Of a DNA stretch of 64,000 bases, positions 56,404-64,000 are shown piece after piece. Position 1 is the stretch's first letter. Every line of letters starts with the position of its first letter. A program made the translations under genes and the position numbers. The DNA is from Malus domestica (Eukaryota; Streptophyta; Magnoliopsida; Rosales; Rosaceae), in NCBI RefSeq assembly GCF_042453785.1, contig NC_091675.1, positions 1,190,501-1,254,500 of the forward strand. Direction: 5' to 3'. The notes beneath the pieces were generated by a model. It was given only the letters and a program-made list of their open reading frames with translations, ran no database searches and was not told where the DNA came from.

Positions 56404-58514
56404 TTAGCTTCTAAGAAAATCATACAGAGAAAATGGTGGATTCCCATTCTGCAAAACCACGTAGTAATAGAGTGAATAACGCAATCTTGCAACGCACTAC
56501 ACATTTCACTTATCCTAGCAACTAATTAGTTGTTCATCCTTAGTATGTGCATATGGCTTTAACACGGATGTTTAGACCTCTGCAATCCCAACAGGAATAT
56601 AGCACTTGGATATAGACCAAATAATCTAGTCAGTTTTTAAAATTGGGATAAGCATGAAATTCTGCAAAGCTAATGAAATTCCGATAGTGAAAATCGGGAT
56701 TGAATTTACCCAAATTCAGCCTCGAGAACGGACACAAAAATAAAAATTAACTAACTGCATGTTACCTTGGCATTATCTTCACTCATGCATTGTCTAACTA
56801 CAGTGGTCTGTTGTATTAGCCTTTCCAGTGCAGAATAATTGGGCAGGTTTGAATGCTCTGAGCCATACAACACAATAAAACAAGACATTAATGACTGTTT
56901 CAAAGACATTTATAATCAAAGAAAATAAGCATACGAGATAGGCACGGTACGGTTATCTCTGCAAAGAATCGAAACAAATATGATACACAGAAGTAATGAG
57001 AAATTTGGGAAACAAACCAAGAACTGCTCGATTCAAACTGTCTGCAACTTGCTGCCGATAGTCAAAGCTAAGCAAATGAAACATAGGAGACTTCTCCGGT
57101 TCTTCATAAGCAAGCAGAGCCATGAAGTCCTGAAGCAATACCAAACTCTGAGTGTCATACCAACATGAATAAACATACACAAAACATAAGCATATACTTA
57201 TATAAGGAATATTTAAGAGTTTGAAGCATACTTCAAGCTTTGTAACGTCTTTTTCCACCTTCCCAAAGGGGGTCAACTTGTTCTGGGCAAATTCCAAAGC
57301 TTCTGTGCTGCCAAAGAAATAAAGAATTAAAATAGCACGACGGGCACAACTAACAAGGTGTCATTGTAATTTTGCTCACCATTTTTTAGCGCAAACAAGT
57401 TCAACAAAGTGCAGGCTCAGAAGGTCAAAATGCAAGTCTTTGTTTTTCTCCAGTAAGTCAGGTGCCAACTCTTTCGTCAGTTCAATCGCCTTAAGAGCAT
57501 CCCCTTCCACTCTACATTGAAAAATCCCTGAAGACAACAAAACATACATTTGGCATCGTCACTGATCAACCACTCCAATATTATCCCCAATAGCAATAAA
57601 ACAGCTTTCAATATGAAGGGTCCCTTTGGAAAAAAATCTTGGTTCTCCGGATTCCCGGGTGGTCTGGGTGTTTTAACCTTTAGATCTTTATTTTTGCATT
57701 TTCAAACAAAGATCTTACGATTAAAACACCTGGAGCACCGGATAAGCCAGAGTACCTTAGAAAGTCCCTCCATTTGGAGCTGCTTCTGTAAGAATCACTC
57801 CCGCTCATAGTACTTTTGCTGTACTTTTATGTATTATAAACACGTTCAAACTTCTATGCTTCTTAGAGAAGCTTCTCTAGAAAACGCTTTTGTACCCCAA
57901 AATCACTTTTTAAGTTCTTCTAACAACAATAATCAAAAGCGCTTTTAGTTGGTAGTAAATGCTTTTGGAATCCTAAAAACCAATCCCCAACAGCCTGAAC
58001 CATTCGATACAATGTGTTCAATTTCAATCATTATATGAAAGTAAACTCGACATCATTGCAAACCTACTATTTCTTTTCTCCATATCCTCAACGCAGTCGG
58101 CAGGCTGCTTCGTCCCCGTCGAAGCAACAAACGACTCCACAGTTTCTTTATAGCAGTTATGCACAAGGTATGACAGAACAATATTGTGGATATCATTGTC
58201 ATTGATAGCCTGCTAATAAAACATCAAATTAAAATACCCCATAAAAAATCAAATAAATAATATAAAAAAAATATAGATAATTCGAGTCCAACATCAAATA
58301 AAATCCCCAATTAGGCAAATGCAGCAAGCCCTAATTACAAAATCAACGAGTCAATGACTAAAATCAATGAAATTGAGCACTAATTAGGTAATTATTGTAC
58401 AATTCTAGGAATTTGAAGTGAAATAAGGTTGTGGAAATTGCATTAATTGGAGAAAATAAGAACAGAGAACTGGAAACTTACAACTTGATTGAAGTGACGA
58501 GGATCGACGTCCAT
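56404..58514 (-). CDS. GID8: GID8-like LisH/CTLH protein (GID/CTLH E3 ligase subunit)
   Basis: Seven exons on the minus strand: 58514-58482, 58209-58068, 57527-57380, 57307-57232, 57129-57018, 56857-56766 and 56448-56404 (648 nt, 215 aa). The product starts MDVDPRHFNQVAINDNDIHN, with a LisH motif at about residues 15-45, then CTLH and CRA segments (LLEKNKDLHFDLLSLHFVEL, EPEKSPMFHLLSFDYRQQVA, ERLIQQTTVVRQCMSE) and ends PPFSLYDFLRS. Plants have such proteins (Arabidopsis At1g61150 and relatives) as scaffold subunits of the GID/CTLH ubiquitin ligase. Exon 2 to 3 reads MEKRNRIFQCRVEGD where relatives have IFHYALEGN, an odd cluster of changes; the copy may be a diverged paralogue. Intron 2 holds two MITE-like inserts. 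Confidence 0.9.
57639..57757. mobile_element. Foldback MITE in GID8 intron 2
   Basis: Two arms of about 45 bp are inverted copies: ggttctccggattc...gtgttttaacctttagatct and agatcttacgattaaaacac...ccggataagccagagtacc. The short AT-rich middle gives a long hairpin. No ORF. Confidence 0.7.
57766..57985. mobile_element. Second MITE-like insert in GID8 intron 2
   Basis: The sequence around tagagaagcttctctagaaaacgc and aaaagcgcttttagttggtag has the inverted AGCTTCT/AGAAGC and AAAAGCGCTTTT phrases common in plant hAT-type MITEs. Ends are not sharply defined. Confidence 0.4.
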
Positions 58515-58838
58515 GATTCGCCGCGTTCTGAAATCCTACAGTGCGGAATGAGGCTGAGGAACGGAGGTGGGTGCGGCTGAGGAACGGAGGTGGGTGCGAC
58601 ACAACGAACGATTGTACGTATCAGCTGGCGAATCCGAGTCAGTTCGAATCACTGGAGATAGTGATCAGATCTCTATCTGTAGTATTCACCGTGCCTTTAC
58701 TTGTCTTCTTTAAAATGTGGGGAAAACTTGTGTCGATCAGCCAATAATTGATGCCACGTCGTCGTTTAATTTCACTCACCAATAGAGAGAATGGTTCTAA
58801 TTAAGTAATCGAAAAGAGTAGTCTTTGAGAGATTAAGA

Positions 58839-59579
58839 GGATGTAGTCAAACTAAGATTTTAAAGATTTTAAAGGATTTTAATTTTATAGAATTTATGAG
58901 GATTTAAGACTCCTACAAAATTCATATGGATTTAAAAAAATTTGAATGGATTTAGTTTGTAGATTTTGGTGGATTGTGGTGGAATTTCATATAATTTTTT
59001 TTATTAGAAAAAAAAATCTTTCCCCTTGCCCTACTGTACTCGATAGCCACTTTATTCCCTTCTTTTTCGGGTCCTCTTTCACACAACCACAGCTCCATCT
59101 TTTTCTCAATTGATAGATCAACATAACTTTGATGAGTTTTGAGCACTACACCACCAACAACCATCACCACTAACTGCTCTTTTGCCATAAACGTATGTTG
59201 TGGTACTTTAGTAGTGCTTGTAGTACCACAAATATTAAAAAATCAGAATGACGAGAAAGTAGTATTAACCAAAATCCTAAATCGATCATGTCCTTTGATG
59301 ATCATACATGCCTCGTTAAGGTCTAAGGGTCATAATAAGATATTCCACCAAAGTATATGGTGGTTACCTGTGTGTGGTTGGTAGAGATTTGAGGACTACC
59401 CAGATGGAAAAGGATTTGAAATCCTAGAGGGTGAGGTTAGATTCTTTTTTGTTTTGGTTATATATACTTGTTGCTCTCAAATCCCACAAAATCCACAACT
59501 TATTGAAATCCTAATTGACTACACTATGATTTTAAAGTCTTTTAAAATCCTCTCAAATCCGAGTTTGATTACACCCCCT
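58839..59579. mobile_element. Non-autonomous TIR transposon, about 740 bp
   Basis: The left end GGATGTAGTCAAACTAAGAT and the complement of the right end, AGGGGGTGTAATCAAACTCG, form long imperfect inverted repeats rich in GATTTTAAA. The inside has no transposase. Ends of this type occur on Mutator-like MITEs. A target duplication was not resolved. Confidence 0.6.
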
Positions 59580-59639
59580 AAGGTTGTAGATTAAATTTTG
59601 AAAACTAAAAAAATATGGAAGTTGATGATTGATTTATTA

Positions 59640-60240
59640 CTTAAGCGTTAAAAAAATATCAATACAATGAACTATAAAAAGTATAAACAATATTTTTATC
59701 ATCAATAACATGTGATTTATTTTGTTGGTAATAGTATTTTTTTTTTTATTGTGGGTTCAGAACTCTATAATTAAATGTAAAACTGAGTACTCTTAATAAA
59801 TACAACCATATGCATTTGTCCATATTAAATGGTCTAACATGAGTCTACACAACAACGACAAAGTCTTGTACTACTAAGAATTCGATTATATGAATACTAA
59901 AACACTATTATGATCGATTTTACGCAATTTTCCGTTAGCTCCAAGTAATCGAAAAATATAAATACTATAAACTATAAAGTATAAACAACATTTCCATCAT
60001 CAATAACATGTGATTTGTTTTGTTGGTAATAGCTTCTTTTTTATTATTATTGTGGGATCCGAACTCGATACCAAAGCGAAAAAATGAGTATTGTTGGTCG
60101 ACTGGGATACGAGCATTATGCATTTCTCTTCGACAACCAAAAAAAATTTATTCTCCACTAAGTGGGTCGACTGTATGAATCTTAAAACGTCATTGTGCTC
60201 AATTTTGCGCAAAATATTATATTAACTTCAAGTACTCCAT
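59640..60240. repeat. Imperfect tandem duplication, about 305-bp units
   Basis: The phrase catcaataacatgtgattt with flanks aactataaa...gtataaacaa and gttggtaatag...tattgtgggtt/atc occurs at about 59697 and again at about 59997. The units have drifted. No coding content. Confidence 0.75.
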
Positions 60241-60369
60241 ATCTTTTCTTAAAAGTCACTTTTCAAGTTTTATGAGGTCTCCCTCTACTCATTTCGTCTT
60301 GAGCCCTCCATCTTTAACCGATTTTTTCTATCTGTAAATAAGAGTAGGGGCCATCCTTATCGTCGACAA

Positions 60370-60678
60370 AGTTTGTTGTACGCAAAAGGCGGGATAACAG
60401 TTGGTTTCATCGTTAATGCTTCGTATCCGACAAAGACAGGGCAAAACCCTCCTCTTCCCCCACCTTCTCCGACCCCGGGTCCGACCAAATGTGACCTCTT
60501 TACGCACAGCGCAGCAGGGCAAACGTGCTGTTGTGCCAAGAGGTTTCTCGGAATATGGTTTGCTTGGAGATGCTGTGAGTTGAACTCCGCTGTTTGTTGC
60601 AAGGACGACAGCCACTGCTGCCCCCATGATCATCCCATCTGTGATACAGAAAGGGCGCTCTGCCTCGAGGTTCGTATG
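60370..60678 (+). pseudogene. Granulin-domain fragment of an XBCP3/RD21-like cysteine protease
   Basis: An open stretch encodes ASYPTKTGQNPPLPPPSPTP, then GPTKCDLF, CCCAKRFLG, RCCELNSAVCCKDDSHCCPH and DHPICDTERALC. This is the linker and granulin domain found at the C-terminus of papain-like proteases such as XBCP3 and RD21. The catalytic domain (Cys, His, Asn) and signal/propeptide are absent from the window. Two of the usual granulin cysteines are replaced (THSAAG for a TYC-type block; GIWFAW for GICFSW). A gttcgt donor-like site follows CLE. A relic exon is most likely. Confidence 0.8.
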
Positions 60679-60708
60679 AATCTTTCCCCGTCAAACATAG
60701 GAAAATGA

Positions 60709-61075
60709 TTTCCTCACACTCATCACCATCATTGCTTAATTTTTCTGATTGTTAACGGAACTTCTAATACGATATTGTCAAATTGGGCACTCGTTCGAGA
60801 TTGTCAAATTAGGCACTCGTTTGATAACCATTTCGTTTTAGGATTTCAAATTTGTCAGCTGAGAAATGAATTTGGAGATCAACACACATGGATCCCATAT
60901 AAAGTTACGACGTATTTGCAAATTGAACTTACAAATTAAGAATATATCTAAAAGATCTACAAAAAAAAGGAGCAAAATTGAAAATTTTACAAGTTGATTG
61001 CTTTCATTTATAGAGATTGCAACAGTGGTATACTGGTGCAATTCCGATACCTCAATCCCAATTTCCGTTCAATTT
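60709..61075. other. Spacer and LON-domain gene 3' flank
   Basis: A short local repeat (ttgtcaaatt.gggcactcgtt) occurs twice near 60775-60835. The LON-domain gene's 3' UTR would lie in the last part. Nothing else is seen. Confidence 0.4.
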
Positions 61076-61921
61076 TCACGCCGACGGGAAGACGTCTTTG
61101 ACGGCGGAGGCCGCCGTCAAGTAATTGAGAGTGTTCCTCAGCGTCTCCTTCTCTCTCTTCAACCGCGCCGCCGTGTCCTCCAATTCCAGCAACGCCTGCT
61201 GCTCTCTCGGCGCCCCTTCAAACGTGCTCCCAACAAAAAACGAAAATAGCGTCGGAAATAGGTGCCGCCGCAGGTCCTGCACATCCTTATCGGGCTTCCC
61301 GCCCAACCGATTGGACAACCGAATCACATCCTTCATATGCGACTCGACCTCGTTCGCCAACGCTTCCAGGTCGTCCTCGCCGTCGCTCGACGGCCGGTCT
61401 TCAAGCCACTTGACCTCCGCCACCAGGTAGGGTTTGGTGCGGACGAGGTCGGTGATCCGAAACCGCTCCTGGCCCTTGCAGATGAGGAAGAACCGGTCGT
61501 CGACAAGGCGCTCGTGCTTGACGACCTCGCCGATGCAGCCGACGTCGGCGGTACCGGAGACGGCGTCGCTGTATATTACCCCGAAGCGGAGATCCGTCTG
61601 GAGGAGGGAGTGCATCATCATGCGGTAGCGGAACTCGAAGATCTGGAGGGGGAGGATGGCGCCCGGGAAGAGGACGAGGGGCAAGGGGAAAATGGGGAGC
61701 TCGACGACGTCGCCTGATTTGGGCTGATTGGTGGGGTGGCGCTCAGAGAATGAGGAGGCTGTGCATTTGAGGGATCCGGGCCGTTGGCGGCAGCGGTGGA
61801 GGCGGGGGGAGAGGATATTAGGGTTAGGGTTTAAGGGGGAGGGGAGGGGATTAGGGTTGAAGGTGGGTTTATGGGGGAGGGAGGAGGAGGAAGAGGAGGG
61901 GATGAGCTGAGGGAGAGCCAT
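61076..61921 (-). CDS. Plastid LON substrate-binding-domain protein
   Basis: A single-exon frame of 281 aa. The first 55 residues are Ser/Pro/Asn-rich and look like a chloroplast transit peptide. From about residue 72 (VELPIFPLPLVLFPGAILPL) to about 270 it matches the LON N-terminal (PUA-like) substrate-binding domain, including DVGCIGEVV and FLICKGQERFRI. There is no ATPase or Ser-Lys protease domain, as is normal for this plant family (Arabidopsis At1g75460 and At1g19740, from memory). A C-terminal helix (REQQALLELEDTAARLKRE) ends the protein. Function is poorly known; cereblon-like and bacterial LonN-only proteins share the fold. Coding DNA is GC-richer than flanks. Confidence 0.93.
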   Translation of the reverse strand: MALPQLIPSSSSSSLPHKPTFNPNPLPSPLNPNPNILSPRLHRCRQRPGSLKCTASSFSERHPTNQPKSGDVVELPIFPLPLVLFPGAILPLQIFEFRYRMMMHSLLQTDLRFGVIYSDAVSGTADVGCIGEVVKHERLVDDRFFLICKGQERFRITDLVRTKPYLVAEVKWLEDRPSSDGEDDLEALANEVESHMKDVIRLSNRLGGKPDKDVQDLRRHLFPTLFSFFVGSTFEGAPREQQALLELEDTAARLKREKETLRNTLNYLTAASAVKDVFPSA

Positions 61922-63483
61922 TGGAGCGGCGTTGGGATGAGGAGGAGAGGGAAAGCGAGTTAGAATGCCATGTTTGTGGAGGGGAGAGAGTGACCAGTTC
62001 TTTCTGTTTTTCTGTTTCTCTCCCTCTAAATTTTCAGAAAATGTGGAAAAATCTGGTGGTTTTGAGGAGGCGAGGGAGATGTGGATAATATGGAGAGAGA
62101 AAAGGCAAAAGTGTCAATCAACTTAGCAAATACCCATTTTAAAATAATTAAAAATTATTTTATAAAAAATTATTGAATTTCAAAATTTCTCTGTATTTTT
62201 TAAAAAACACTTTAAATATTTTTTCAAGATCACTTGTATTTAACAAAAAAAAATTAAAGTAAAAAACATATTTACCAAAAGCATCTAGAATCATTTTAAA
62301 AATATTTTAAAATGAGTCTTATATTCTTTTCTGTCACATAATAATATTATTAAACTAAAACATCTTGTTGATAATAAACTCATGTAATGTAATTTGTTCT
62401 TATTATTTGGTAGATGGCAAAGGATTTGGAAATATGGGGAGTGTTTGGATGTGGTTTTAGATTTTCCCACGTGGAAGTTGGGCTGGTGATTTCTATGGTT
62501 TGGTTGGTCTATCATTTTCATTCAACACACAAAAATCTTCAAACACCATTTTTATTTGTCTTCATTTTCACCCAATAGTGTGGATATTGTTAGGATAATG
62601 ATTTTCCCAACTCTCATTATCCAATCTTCTTTTGTTGTTGTTTCTTAATTCTCTACTAATTTCTTCTCTCACCGGATAAAAAAAATACAAAAAAAACTAA
62701 AATGAAGGGTAGAAACACTATTAATATTCAAAATAAACAAAATGCCCCTAATGTTTAATTCTATTTACTTATGTTGAAGTTTAAACTACAATAATGGTAG
62801 ATCAAGGCATTTCTCAATCTTTTTTCGGTTTGTAGCTCAGGTAGTTAAGAGCATTCGAGCATTCGTTCATTCACTCGAGGTTCTGTATTCGAATCTCTTC
62901 TCCTTTTAATTTAGATAAATTTAATGTTAGTGATTATTTTATCGTTTCCTAAAAAAAAATATTTTCCTAATTTATTAACTTCACATTTACATTTCAAACT
63001 GGTGATCTTCCTTCCTTCCACCTTCCACGAAATACGTCGTTTTTGCCGTTTAGGCAATGGGCCCAGGCCGATCATGTTGATGGATAGGCAGGAAATAAAA
63101 CGTGCTAATTCTGTCTACTAAATGACATGAAAGTTAATAATTGAATTATTACTTAAACATTGATTAACGTGTTCATTTTATATTGATGACACATCATGTT
63201 AAAAATTTAATTTTTCTAACATTATTCATTATTTTCTCACTTGTTACGTAGTGAATAAAAATGCGGTGGCCCTTGATCAATTTAAGGCGGCGAGAGCCAT
63301 CTACAACCGCGTGGATTATATTCCTATTTGGACCTGTGTCCAGGTTCATTTGGACGACATAATACATTACGTCACTGCGTATGAGTGTGTGCGGGCGTAC
63401 GGAGACCACCACAAACGCTGTTCACATTATGGCATTTCCGCAATTAAATCGAAAAATTAACCCCTTTGTTTAAGATCTGCAGC
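61922..63483. other. Divergent intergenic region between LON-domain and thioredoxin genes
   Basis: This is the shared upstream region of two divergent genes. The LON leader side (61922-62030) is GA/CT-rich. The middle is AT-rich and holds a SINE-like element. No other coding frame is supported. Confidence 0.5.
62826..62959 (+). mobile_element. tRNA-derived SINE-like element
   Basis: A box A-like TGTAGCTCAGGTAGTTAAG near 62831 and a box B-like ggttctgtattcgaatc near 62879 have tRNA spacing, then a short AT-rich body ends in an A-run at 62951-62959. No tRNA cloverleaf is completed, so a SINE head is favoured over a tRNA gene. A target duplication was not found. Confidence 0.5.
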
Positions 63484-63583
63484 CCCTATATATACGCGGA
63501 GCCCCCATAGCATATTCCCAAATATCGCAAAGAAAATCGTGCTCTGAAAAACCTAGATTTATTGAAAGACGAAGAAGAAGAAA
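63484..63583 (+). promoter_or_regulatory. Thioredoxin h promoter core and leader
   Basis: A clear TATA box (ctatatatacgcgg, 63486-63499) lies about 90 bases before the ATG, placing transcription start near 63520. The leader ends gaagaagaagaaaATGG. Confidence 0.6.
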
Positions 63584-64000
63584 ATGGCGGAAGAAAAAGT
63601 GATCGCCTGCCACTCCGTCGCCGCCTGGACCGAGCACCTCGAGAAGAGCAACGTCGACAAGAAACTGGTATATTTTTATTCTCACACACTTCTTTTTTTT
63701 TTCAATTTGCATTCTTTGTTGAATAAGTTAAATTAAAATTTTAATTTTAGTGCTGTATTTTGCGATCAGATTTTTTGCGTATTTTCTTGTTGGCCTTATT
63801 GAATTTTTGGGTAGAATTTTAGGGCAATTTTTTTGAAGAAAATGCTAGCTTTTGTCCCTGAACTTTTGTCTAATTGGAGATTTGGTCCCTGGCCGAGTGG
63901 ATGGTACTGGTCCGGTATAGCTCCAATTCGACTAAAGTTCATGGACCGGTGCTCCTGTTTTCTCTTTTCGAATTAAAGAACGAGACTTGGGTGTATGGCA
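63584..64000 (+). CDS. h-type thioredoxin, first exon only (runs off the window)
   Basis: Exon 1 is 63584-63667 and encodes 28 residues, MAEEKVIACHSVAAWTEHLE and then KSNVDKKL, followed by a GT donor; the rest of the window is intron 1. The sequence matches the N-terminus of plant cytosolic h-type thioredoxins (MAEEGQVIxCHTVxxWxExL). The redox WCGPC motif would be in exon 2, outside the window. In Arabidopsis a LON-domain gene and thioredoxin h4 are neighbours, which agrees with this call. Confidence 0.85.

Noticed and set aside
61262-61717. Plus-strand ORF of 151 aa rich in Glu/Val/Asp
   Set aside because: It is a shadow of the GC-rich LON-domain gene on the minus strand.
62831-62900. A tRNA gene
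   Set aside because: Box A- and box B-like motifs are present, but no full cloverleaf forms and a body with an A-run follows, fitting a SINE.

Overview
This is nuclear DNA from a flowering plant. Genes have GT-AG introns, the spacers are AT-rich, and LTR retrotransposons, a LINE copy and MITEs are frequent. A Cassandra TRIM whose LTR carries a 5S-rRNA-like block, together with the style of the genes and repeats, suggests a woody rosid, most likely Rosaceae (apple/pear/Prunus relatives). The species call is inference.

Layout. A complete WAT1 auxin/vacuolar transporter gene (356-3458, +) is followed by a tandem Cassandra element with a solo LTR nested in it (4033-6287). Next is an NPF/PTR-type transporter gene (7483-11677, -), whose short first exon lies 1.5 kb upstream of the rest. 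A retroposed copy lies at 12382-13421. A purple acid phosphatase gene (14097-21644, +) carries a very young 5.3-kb Copia element in intron 5. From 23402 to 33823 lies a 10.4-kb LTR element with a gag gene and no visible pol. Its body holds 280-bp tandem repeats, pieces of at least five host genes in both orientations, and a long antisense ORF. From 34 to 48 kb is a local triplication with three DREB2D-like genes (first broken, second and third open), two decayed phosphatase copies and scraps of the GID8 gene. A LINE copy and decayed copies of the last OBG exon precede a complete chloroplast OBG GTPase gene (51618-55271, -). A complete GID8-like CTLH/LisH gene follows (56404-58514, -). After it come a TIR element, a granulin-domain relic of a cysteine protease, a single-exon plastid LON-domain gene (61076-61921, -), and the first exon of an h-type thioredoxin (63584 onward, +).

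How it fits together. The host genes do not form a pathway. From memory of the Arabidopsis map, WAT1 and DREB2D are adjacent there (At1g75500, At1g75490), a LON-domain gene lies close by (At1g75460), and its paralogue At1g19740 sits beside thioredoxin h4 (At1g19730). The window therefore looks like an old conserved gene block, stretched by transposons and local duplication.

The most unusual item is the 10.4-kb gag-only element. It combines multi-gene fragment capture, a conserved-looking antisense ORF, and an array of about eight short hairpins in the transcribed LTR leader, several of whose stems change in a compensatory way between copies. All exon boundaries were worked out by eye from reading frame, splice signals and remembered family sequences.
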